From NCBI RefSeq assembly GCF_017654485.1, contig NZ_CP061091.1, forward strand, positions 1,501,501 through 1,565,500: a DNA stretch of 64,000 nucleotides. The letters are read 5' to 3'. The stretch is from Roseomonas marmotae (GTDB lineage: Bacteria > Pseudomonadota > Alphaproteobacteria > Acetobacterales > Acetobacteraceae). This document shows, piece after piece, positions 25,881-33,496 of the stretch. Made by a program: the position numbers and the translations under genes. Each line of letters opens with the position of its first letter. Within the stretch, counting starts at the first letter, position 1. The notes beneath the pieces are model-generated. The model made no database searches and was not told the DNA's origin. It was given only the letters and a program-made list of their open reading frames with translations.

Positions 25881-27089
25881 CTAAGCGTCAACCAGCCCCT
25901 TTTCGGCATCGACATTCTCGCTGTCCGGGAAGGCCGCGGCCACGGCTGCCGGCGGCAGCCGCAGGTGGTACCGCAGCAGGCCCTTGGCGACGGCCCGCAG
26001 ATCCCGCGTGGGCTGCAGGTCACGCTTCTCGAATAGCTGATTCTCCGCCAGCCCCGGCCAATCCGCCAGCACCCGCCCACCTGCCACGGCGCCGCCCAGC
26101 ACGAAGGCCACGCCCCCGGTCCCGTGGTCGGTGCCGTTATTGCCATTCACGCGTGCCGTGCGGCCAAATTCCGTCATCACCAGCACGGCCGTATTGCGCC
26201 AGGCTTCGCCCAGTTGCGCCCGCAGAGCATTCAGCCCGGCGTCGAGTTGCCCGAGCACCGGCCCCATGCGCTGGGTTTGCGCCGCGTGGGTATCCCAGCC
26301 CGCCAGTTCCATGGCCGCGACACGTGGCCCATCCGGCGACCTCAGCAGCTTGCCTGCCACGCCGGCTAAGGCCAGAAAGCCGCCGGACGGGCGGGATCCG
26401 TCCATCAGCGTCTCCGCCGCGAAGCCGCGCCCCCGCAGCCCATCCGTCACCGCCCGTCCCAACACCGGGTCGGTATGCAGCAGGTCCGCCATGCGGGCAT
26501 AAAGATCCGGTGGGGGGAGTACCGTGCTCGGCGGCGCCCACATACCTACGTTCTGTGGCCCGCGCATCAGCAGTGGCAGGGCCAGTCCGACGGCCAGCCC
26601 GGCATCCGGCTGCCCCGGTGCCCGCGGCGGAAGACCCGACAGCGCACGGTTCAGCCAGCCTGAGGTCAGCCCGCCCCGCTCGAGGGCGCCGCTTTCCAGC
26701 ATGTCCTGCGCCTCAAAGTGGCTGCGGTTGCGGTAGGGGCCGGCCACCGCATGCACCGGCAGCAGCGATCCCTCGCGGAACATGGTATGCAGCGATGTCA
26801 GCCGCGGGTTGAGGCCGAAGAAGCCGCCGCAGTCCAGCAGCCCGTTCTCCTGCCCGGGCTCTGGCAGGGCCAGGCCGCCGCGGATGGCGCGGTAACTGGC
26901 ATCGCCATAGGGCGCGAGCGCCGCCATGCCGTCCATCGCCCCCCGCAGGATCACGACCACCAGCCGGGCTTCCGTGACCAGCGTGCCGGGTGGAGGATTG
27001 GCCAGGGCCAGCCTGGCGCCTGAACTCGCGGCGAAGGCACTGAGTCCCAGCAGGAAGCCGCGGCGGCCGATTTTCGGAAGATGGCTCAT
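25881..27089 (-). CDS. DUF1501 family protein with Tat signal
   Basis: A 402-aa exported protein. It begins with a twin-arginine signal, GRRGFLLGLSAFAAS, ending near LALANPPP. The body has DUF1501 features: LVVVILRGAMDGMAALAPYGD, FEAQDMLESG, MELAGWDTHAAQ, and MTEFGRTARVNGNNGTDHGTGG near residue 307, which contains the likely metal-binding His. DUF1501 belongs to the alkaline-phosphatase/sulfatase fold group. It overlaps the upstream DUF1800 gene by 4 bases; these two families are nearly always paired. Function is unknown, probably periplasmic. Confidence 0.93.
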   Translation of the reverse strand: MSHLPKIGRRGFLLGLSAFAASSGARLALANPPPGTLVTEARLVVVILRGAMDGMAALAPYGDASYRAIRGGLALPEPGQENGLLDCGGFFGLNPRLTSLHTMFREGSLLPVHAVAGPYRNRSHFEAQDMLESGALERGGLTSGWLNRALSGLPPRAPGQPDAGLAVGLALPLLMRGPQNVGMWAPPSTVLPPPDLYARMADLLHTDPVLGRAVTDGLRGRGFAAETLMDGSRPSGGFLALAGVAGKLLRSPDGPRVAAMELAGWDTHAAQTQRMGPVLGQLDAGLNALRAQLGEAWRNTAVLVMTEFGRTARVNGNNGTDHGTGGVAFVLGGAVAGGRVLADWPGLAENQLFEKRDLQPTRDLRAVAKGLLRYHLRLPPAAVAAAFPDSENVDAEKGLVDA

Positions 27090-28405
27090 CGGCGTTGGAA
27101 CTCCGCGCTGGCGAAGAGCAGGGCAAGTGCCTCCTGGGGCGATCCGGCACCCATGAGGGCCTGCCGCGTCTCAAGCGGCGCCAGGGGACCGAGCGTGGTC
27201 TCCAGCACCTCCAGGGGCCGCAGTCGGGCAAACTGCCCGCCCAGGCGAAAAGCCCAGTCCAGCCGCTGCATCACGGCCTCCGGTGTTGCCCAGTCTTGGG
27301 CAAGATCCGGCCAGCCATTGGGTTGAAGAGCGCTCCAGACCGGCTGTCCGAAGCCGGCTGTGGCTTTGAAGGCCGCCTCGCCAAAGCGGTCGCCGCCGGC
27401 ACCGCAGGCACGATAGACGGCGGTGACATAGTCGGAGGGCGCACGCAGCTTGCTGAAGGGCGGATCCCAGGCCTGTGGCAATTGCACCAGAGCACGAGAT
27501 ACGGCGCCAAGGTCGCCATTGGTGTCCCTCAACACGGCCTCTAGCCGCGCCACAGCGGAAACCGGTGGATCATCGGCCACGAAGTGGCGCGCCAGCTTGG
27601 TGGCGAGATGGCGATGCGTGGCCGGATGCGCGGCCAGGAAGCGCAGGGCCTGCTCCGCAGCCAGCTCGCCCTCGCCAAAGCGGCGGCCCATCACGGTCTT
27701 TTCCCCTGGCTCGTGGGCCGCCTCCGTGAAAACGGTGCCGAAGGGCTCGCGGTCCCGCTCGGTGCGCCAGCCGGTCAGCAGGCGGGCGAACTCCGTCACA
27801 TCCTGCTGGGTATAGCCGGCGGCGGGGGAGACGGTGTGGAGCTCCAGGATCTCGCGCGCCAGATTCTCGTTCAGCCCGCGGCCGGTCCGGCGGCCGAAGC
27901 GGCTGTTGGGACCGACGGAGGATGCCTGGTCCAGATAGCCCAGCATCGCCGGATGCTTGAAGGCGGCGACCAGCATATCGGCGAAGCGCCCGGTCGCGCC
28001 CGGGCGAATGACGTCCCGCACGAAGGAGGGGACGGTGACTGACACCTGCGTTCCGGCACGGCGGCTGATGGTGAAATGGTTACTCCAGAAATCGACCAGC
28101 CTTTCCCGGTAGGGGGCCGGTGTATCCAGGCGCCAGGCGTGGGCGGCGATGCTCTCGGCCAGGAAGTAGGTGTCGACGGGCGTTCTTTGGCCGGGCTCCG
28201 GCGGCGGGGCGGCATCACGCTCCCGCCAGATGCGGAAGCCATCGGCTACGGTGGGCGGATGGTCGAAGCCGGCGGGAGGTGGTGGCTCCGGGGCCGGACC
28301 TTCAAGTTGGTCCAGTAGCCACCGTTCGGCATCCGCAGGTACGGGCTGGTCCGGTCGTGGTCCCAGCCCGAAGCGGATCGCGGCCTGGAAAGATCGCGCA
28401 TTCAT
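27086..28405 (-). CDS. DUF1800 family protein
   Basis: About 439 aa from ATG 28405 (an ATG at 28414 is 3 codons earlier). Recognisable DUF1800 segments: AAIRFGLGPRPDQ at the N-terminus, RLVDFWSNHFTIS, NENLAREILELHTV and VTEFARLLTGWR in the middle, KLARHFVADDPP, and AFRLGGQFARLRPLEVLETT near the end. No clear signal peptide is seen. DUF1800 and DUF1501 proteins are usually encoded together and thought to act together at the cell envelope; the activity is not established. Confidence 0.92.
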   Translation of the reverse strand: MNARSFQAAIRFGLGPRPDQPVPADAERWLLDQLEGPAPEPPPPAGFDHPPTVADGFRIWRERDAAPPPEPGQRTPVDTYFLAESIAAHAWRLDTPAPYRERLVDFWSNHFTISRRAGTQVSVTVPSFVRDVIRPGATGRFADMLVAAFKHPAMLGYLDQASSVGPNSRFGRRTGRGLNENLAREILELHTVSPAAGYTQQDVTEFARLLTGWRTERDREPFGTVFTEAAHEPGEKTVMGRRFGEGELAAEQALRFLAAHPATHRHLATKLARHFVADDPPVSAVARLEAVLRDTNGDLGAVSRALVQLPQAWDPPFSKLRAPSDYVTAVYRACGAGGDRFGEAAFKATAGFGQPVWSALQPNGWPDLAQDWATPEAVMQRLDWAFRLGGQFARLRPLEVLETTLGPLAPLETRQALMGAGSPQEALALLFASAEFQRR

Positions 28406-28481
28406 GGAACCCATTGTGCCACGGCACGCGGAACAAGCCGAACAACAAAGGGTTTATGTGCCACTGGCAGGGAGGGCGGCT

Positions 28482-29681
28482 TCAGAACAGGCTGGCGTAA
28501 TCCACCTTCGGAAAGCTCTCCAGGTGGGTGCCGACGGTCGCGTTCAGGATTTCCACGCCATAGCGCTCGCCCCAGAGCCGGCAATAGTCGTAGGCGCTCT
28601 CGGACCAGGCGGTACGTGGCGGCACGAAGACCTTGTTGCTGGTGTATTTGTCGGTGAAATGCGTGGCGCCGGTCGCGGCATTTCCTTCCCAGAAGTCCCA
28701 GCCCAGCTTGCTGTTGCGGGCAAGCTCCTCAGGCGGCGCCAGCGCGGTGGGGTTAAGCCCGGTCTCACCCTGGCCGCGGCGCTTGACGCGGGCAATGGGA
28801 TAGCTGTGGTCCACGCCGATCAGGATGATCGGGTTGCAGCCCATCATGGCCGCGATCTGGATCAGCGTGATGGTCACGGTGAAGGCCATGAACACCATGC
28901 TCGGGCGTTCGGCGAAATAGGGGAAGCGCAGCGGCGTAGTGTCACCGAAGAAGATTTCGGATGCCACCGGGATCGGGCAGGCATTCTCCACGCGGAAGAA
29001 GGGCAGATACTCGAAGGGAAAGAACTTGACCGAATCCCGGTCGATCCCCTGCTCGTATTCCTCCCGATACATCTCGATCTGCAGGCGGTCGGAAATGCCC
29101 CAGTATTTGAAGGCGTAACCCCAGTCCTCGTAGCCGAGGAAGCTGCGGTTGGAGCCGAAGGTGATCTCGTCCTTCAGCTTCGTCATGTCGGTCTGCCGCA
29201 GCGAGGGTCCATTGCCGACGATGAAGGCGCGCTGGTTCCTGTGGCGGCCCACCAGGCTATCCAGCAGCCAGGGGATATGCGCCTTGTACTCGCCCTGTCG
29301 GCCGATGAAGCGGAAGTCCCTCACGCCCAGCTGGTGCAGCACCCGCACGGCCGGGAAGCGGTCCGCCCAGGAGGGCACGACCTCGTTGTTGCGGAACACC
29401 ATGTTGAAGGGCACGGGATCGCACAGGAAAACGGCTTCGGCCTGGCCCTGGGCGATGCGCCCCAGCAGCGGCCGCAGCGCCAGGGCCTCGGGCCAGTCCG
29501 GCGCGCCGGGCAGCAGGTGATGCTCCAGCCCGAAGCGCAGCGCCAGCGCGCGCAGCACCGGCCGATCCGCAGCGTCGGACACCAGCACGGGCTTCTGCCC
29601 CTGCGCCACGGTCTGCTGCAGCCAGGCTGTCGCCAGATCGACATCGCTCGCGGCGACATAGGCAAGCGTCAACATCACCAT
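28482..29681 (-). CDS. DUF115 (MptE-like) domain protein of the glycan region
   Basis: A 399-aa protein. The core AFIVGNGPSLRQTDMTKLK near residue 150, then TFGSNRSFLGYEDWG, is the DUF115/MptE-like motif, a Rossmann-type fold found in motility-associated (Maf-type) and polysaccharide-locus proteins. Later segments MGCNPIILIGVDHSYP and WSESAYDYCRLWGERYG fit the same group. Its ATG overlaps the stop of the 172-aa gene (TAATG), so it is the last member of the minus-strand operon. A glycosyltransferase-like or nucleotide-sugar-linked role is inference. Confidence 0.87.
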   Translation of the reverse strand: MVMLTLAYVAASDVDLATAWLQQTVAQGQKPVLVSDAADRPVLRALALRFGLEHHLLPGAPDWPEALALRPLLGRIAQGQAEAVFLCDPVPFNMVFRNNEVVPSWADRFPAVRVLHQLGVRDFRFIGRQGEYKAHIPWLLDSLVGRHRNQRAFIVGNGPSLRQTDMTKLKDEITFGSNRSFLGYEDWGYAFKYWGISDRLQIEMYREEYEQGIDRDSVKFFPFEYLPFFRVENACPIPVASEIFFGDTTPLRFPYFAERPSMVFMAFTVTITLIQIAAMMGCNPIILIGVDHSYPIARVKRRGQGETGLNPTALAPPEELARNSKLGWDFWEGNAATGATHFTDKYTSNKVFVPPRTAWSESAYDYCRLWGERYGVEILNATVGTHLESFPKVDYASLF

Positions 29682-30199
29682 TACCCCAGGAACTCGACAG
29701 CGTGTAGCGCCGGCCCGACCCAGCGGGCATGGGCGGCATCGGGCAGCGTGCGGCTAATGCGGATCTCGAGCCGTGCCCAGGCAGGCCGTGGCTGATCTTC
29801 CACCGCTGGTAGCGATGCCTGGACGGCCCAGGCCTGCGGCACCAGCGCCGCGACTGTCTCCGGCACCAGGGTCGGCCGCTGCGGCAGCGGCTGGTCCTCG
29901 TAGAACAGGCGCAGCAGGCCGAAAGGCGCCGGGTCCGCCGGGGCGAGGAAGGTCAGCCGCAGCGTCTGCACTTCCGGCGCCAGGGCGCCGATAAAGATCA
30001 CGGCCTCGGGCTCAGGCCCGATCCGGCGGCAGGAGAGCCGTGCCTGCCGTTCCGTCGGCCAGAAGCCCAGCACCCGCATACCCTCATGCAATTCCAGCTT
30101 GTGGCCCACATCCACCGGCTGCGGATCCGGCCCGGGGAAGCGGTCCCGCCAGGGGCGTCCAAGCTGCGGCAGGGCAGGGGAATTCGCTGCATTCACCAC
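29681..30199 (-). CDS. Small hypothetical beta-rich protein in the glycan operon
   Basis: A 172-aa protein, coupled by overlap to the DUF115 gene and separated by 7 bases from the large glycosyltransferase upstream. It has no signal or membrane segment. The pattern LELHEGMRVLGFWPTER, RRIGPEPEAVIF, LRLTFLAP suggests a beta-sandwich. The GF[YW]P motif followed by IGPxPxA is shared with the 227-aa protein at 15710-16393. The function is unknown; a glycan-binding or complex-forming role is inference from position. Confidence 0.72.
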   Translation of the reverse strand: MVNAANSPALPQLGRPWRDRFPGPDPQPVDVGHKLELHEGMRVLGFWPTERQARLSCRRIGPEPEAVIFIGALAPEVQTLRLTFLAPADPAPFGLLRLFYEDQPLPQRPTLVPETVAALVPQAWAVQASLPAVEDQPRPAWARLEIRISRTLPDAAHARWVGPALHAVEFLG

Positions 30200-30206
30200 G
30201 ACCAGA

Positions 30207-33200
30207 TCACTCCGCGGCCATCAACAGGACCCGGCGCGCATGCCCGGCCAGAACTTCGTCCAGGGCCGCGTAGGGGCTGCTGCCGCTGGGCCCGTGCGCC
30301 GCACCGTGCCCGGCGAGGATCTCGGTCAGGTGCAGCGCCGGCCAGGGGCGCCGCGGAGCCTCCGGCGCCACCTCCTTCCAGAGGCCGAGCGGAAAGCCGC
30401 GTTGCAGCGCCACGGCCTCCAAAGCTCCAGGATGGCCGCCGCCGAGATCCAGCACCGCCCGCACCGAATCCCGCGGCATAGCGGCCAGCCAGGGCAGCCA
30501 GAGCGGCTCGACCTGCGGCGGCAGTCCCAGCCGCGCCTGGATGGCTCCGGCTGTTTCCAGCGGTGGTGCATCGATCACGGCGCCCAGACGCAGCCCGGCA
30601 TCGGCGGCGGTGGACAGCAGCGTGGCATAAGCATCCTCCCCGATGCTGGTGCCATTGAGCACCAGCCAGGGCCTCCCATCCGGCGCCGGGCCACCGTCCA
30701 TGGGCATGACCTGCGCGGCGATGCCGGCCGGATCCAGGCCCAGATGCAGCATTCCTTCGCCCGGCGTAGGCCCGAGCTGGCGCGCCAGGGGCGCCGCTTC
30801 CCTCCAGGGCAGATGGGCTTCGGCCGCCTCCTCCAGCACCAGCGCCAGGGGGCCATGTTCGGGCAGGGCCGCGAGTGCGGGGGCCAGTGCCGGACGCTGC
30901 ACCAGCACGGCGGCCAGGCGCGGCATCTGACCGGCCAGGGAGGCCAGGACTGCCTGCAAGGCCGCGGAGGAACGGTTCCAATCCGCGAAGGGCAGGGGCG
31001 CAGCGCCCGGCACCGGCGTCACCGGATTGACCAGCAACACCGCATCCGCCAGGGCACGCCAGCGCGGCAACTCGTCGGAGAAGCGGTGCGGATTGCCGTG
31101 CAGGATGATGAGGATCTCCTGCCCCGTGTGCCGCAGATGCGTGAGCAGGGCCCGGTGCGCCGCGCCCATGGCATTGTCCAGCAGGCGGGCATCCTCCACC
31201 ACCAGCGCGGCCACGGCGGGCCGCGTGGGGGATGTCAGGAAATCCTGCGGCCAAAGCGCGGCATCGGTCTGCAGCGCCGCCGCGGCACGCCGGCTGGGGG
31301 TGGCGATGCCTTCCACGACATGCGCCGTATCCTCGCCATAACAGAACTCGACCCGGTAGCGGGCCTCGGCCGGTGGCAGGCCGATGGCGCGGCCGGTGAA
31401 CTGGAAGCCGCAGAAGGCATCGCCATAGACGCGGTTCTTCTCGAAGATGTTCATGTAGAGGCGGTCGGGCATCCCCTCGCCCAGGAAGACATCCCCCAGC
31501 CAGAACTTGATGACATCGACGCGCGGCACCGAGAGCACATAACCCTCGAATTCCGCCACACCGTATTCGTCGTAGGTGACCTTGCGAATATTGGCCGTCA
31601 GCGGGAGGGCGTGGGGCTGGGCTTCGCTCGGCAGCTCCGGCGGCAGCTCCGCCACGCCGGGCGCCATCTCCTCCCATTTCACCTTCAGCCGTTCGATGAA
31701 GACGCCCGTCGGAGCGGTAGTGACCAGCGCCACTTCCTTCGCTTCATCGAGCGCCGCCATGTCCTCGCTGCTCAGATGAATGGCAAAACCGGGAGCCTGC
31801 GGCGGGAAGCCTTCCAGCTTCGCCATGACATCGGGCCGCGTGCGGCCGTATTGCAGCCAGAGCGTGCGATTGCCGGCGAAGGCTTCCAGCTTCATCAGCG
31901 GCTTGGTCGTGGCCACCCAGCCGGTGATGTAACCGGTCTCGCCCTCCCGCACGAATTTGACGCCGCCGCGCTGATACAATGCCGGGTCCGGCTTGCCGGC
32001 GGGTTTGCGGATATCCGCCACGGCGAAGTCACGGCGGATGCTGTCGAACTGCGTGCCATCCCGGCCCAGCGCCGTCACGGTCACGGAAATTTCCTCCGTT
32101 TCCGCGCGGAGGGGATGGCACAGCACGAAGCCGCAATCCGCCGTGCCCAGCCAGGGGTGCTTCTCCAGCACATCCTGCCGCGCGAGGCCGCGCGTGACCT
32201 CGCCCAGCACCACCCCGTTCACTGAGGCCATGAGGCGGGAGCGCTGGCGTAGCGGCGACCATCCGCGCAACTCGATGAAGCCGGCAGGGTCAAGGCGGGC
32301 GCCGCTGATATAGACGAGATGCGGCGTAGGCCGCTGCGGACGCGGCGCGGGCAGTGCGTGCCCGGTTTCGCGGATCTCCTGTCGCAGATACGTCTGGAGA
32401 GCTGCGAGGGCGGCCTGGCCGCACTGGAGGATGGAGGAGACGGAGGCGACCTGTTGGGGCAGGTGGTTCCAGTCTGCGGGGGAGGAGGCGATGACCTGTC
32501 GGATGCCGGCGCGCAGGCCCTCGATATCGCCGGAGGGCACGGCGATGAGGGCGTCGCCGCAGACCTCGCGGAAGACCGGCAGGTCGTAGCAGACGCAGGG
32601 TGTGCCGGCGGAGAGGGCCTCGATGGGGGGGATGCCGTAGCCCTCGAAGCGGGAGGGGTAGATCAGCATGCGGGCGCGCTTGAGTTCGACGAACTTGTCG
32701 GTGTCCGACAGCAGCGGCTTGACCTCGATGGCGATCTGGTGGCGGCGCGCGGCGGCGGCGATGGCCTCGTGGTATTCCTCGTCGAGCTTGGCGGAGCCGA
32801 CGATCAGCGAGAGGGTCCAGCCGCGCAGGTCCTCGGAGAGGGCGTCGATCAGGTCCTGTCCGCCCTTGTGCGGGTCGCGGGCGCGGACGAAGCAGACGGC
32901 GCGGTTCTCGCGATACTGCGGCGCGACGCGGGCCAGCGCCTGCAGGTTGATCGGCTGGTGCCAGTAGTCGAAGAAGGTGGTCTCGGGATGCGAGCAGTAA
33001 TAGTCCTGGGCGAAGCGCATGGACTGCTCGGAATTGGAGAGGACGAGGCAGCCGTCCTCGATGCAGCGGCGCCACTCCAGCCACATATCCTCGCTGCGGG
33101 TGGTGGGGGCCTGGCTGTTGAACCAGTTGGGCGTCTCGAAGTTGAACAGCACCAGGCGGGCGCCGCGGCGGCGGGCGAAGCCGCGGGCGCCGATGTAGAA

Positions 33201-33494
33201 CTGGCGGTCCTGCGACTGGCCGGGGATGATGATGACGATGTCGAAGCCGCCCGCCGGCAGTCCGGCGTGGAAATCCTTGGTCTGGTGGAAGGCGACGCGG
33301 CCGGGATGGCCGAAATGCTTCAGGTCCTCATAGAAGACCGGCTTGGCATTGGTGACGAAGGCCACTTCCGCCCCCGCCCGCGCCAGGCACTGCGCCAGCA
33401 GGAACGCCGCCAGACGACCACCCCCATACGTCCCAGACGCATTCGTCACAAATATGGCAACACGCATCTCAGCTTTCACCGGTGGCACGCTCAT
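30207..33494 (-). CDS. Very large multidomain glycosyltransferase (GT4 domain plus about 700-residue extension), copy A
   Basis: 1,095 aa from ATG 33494, with AGGAG 7 bases upstream; the preceding gene stops at 33497. Residues about 10-385 are a GT-B-fold group-1 (GT4) domain: VTNASGTYGGGR, FVRARDPHKGG, and EGYGIPPIEALSAGTP with the E-x7-E motif. Residues about 390-835 are beta-rich modules with TYDEYGVAEFEGYV and VDVIKFWLGDVFLGE. The last 260 residues are a further module shared with the protein at 21504-22964. The GT4 part is identical in DNA to copy B (40829-43237). It probably adds sugars to a surface glycan in the cytoplasm. Confidence 0.9.
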   Translation of the reverse strand: MSVPPVKAEMRVAIFVTNASGTYGGGRLAAFLLAQCLARAGAEVAFVTNAKPVFYEDLKHFGHPGRVAFHQTKDFHAGLPAGGFDIVIIIPGQSQDRQFYIGARGFARRRGARLVLFNFETPNWFNSQAPTTRSEDMWLEWRRCIEDGCLVLSNSEQSMRFAQDYYCSHPETTFFDYWHQPINLQALARVAPQYRENRAVCFVRARDPHKGGQDLIDALSEDLRGWTLSLIVGSAKLDEEYHEAIAAAARRHQIAIEVKPLLSDTDKFVELKRARMLIYPSRFEGYGIPPIEALSAGTPCVCYDLPVFREVCGDALIAVPSGDIEGLRAGIRQVIASSPADWNHLPQQVASVSSILQCGQAALAALQTYLRQEIRETGHALPAPRPQRPTPHLVYISGARLDPAGFIELRGWSPLRQRSRLMASVNGVVLGEVTRGLARQDVLEKHPWLGTADCGFVLCHPLRAETEEISVTVTALGRDGTQFDSIRRDFAVADIRKPAGKPDPALYQRGGVKFVREGETGYITGWVATTKPLMKLEAFAGNRTLWLQYGRTRPDVMAKLEGFPPQAPGFAIHLSSEDMAALDEAKEVALVTTAPTGVFIERLKVKWEEMAPGVAELPPELPSEAQPHALPLTANIRKVTYDEYGVAEFEGYVLSVPRVDVIKFWLGDVFLGEGMPDRLYMNIFEKNRVYGDAFCGFQFTGRAIGLPPAEARYRVEFCYGEDTAHVVEGIATPSRRAAAALQTDAALWPQDFLTSPTRPAVAALVVEDARLLDNAMGAAHRALLTHLRHTGQEILIILHGNPHRFSDELPRWRALADAVLLVNPVTPVPGAAPLPFADWNRSSAALQAVLASLAGQMPRLAAVLVQRPALAPALAALPEHGPLALVLEEAAEAHLPWREAAPLARQLGPTPGEGMLHLGLDPAGIAAQVMPMDGGPAPDGRPWLVLNGTSIGEDAYATLLSTAADAGLRLGAVIDAPPLETAGAIQARLGLPPQVEPLWLPWLAAMPRDSVRAVLDLGGGHPGALEAVALQRGFPLGLWKEVAPEAPRRPWPALHLTEILAGHGAAHGPSGSSPYAALDEVLAGHARRVLLMAAE
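32341..33458 (-). repeat. 1,118-bp direct repeat, copy A (GT4 catalytic region)
   Basis: Compared line by line with 42111-43228, every base is the same, and both edges end abruptly. It covers codons 13 to about 384 of glycosyltransferase A. The repeats are in the same orientation, 9,770 bases apart. Sequence just outside on either side is clearly different, so this is either gene conversion or a duplicated segment joined to different ends. Confidence 0.97.
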
Positions 33495-33496
33495 CA

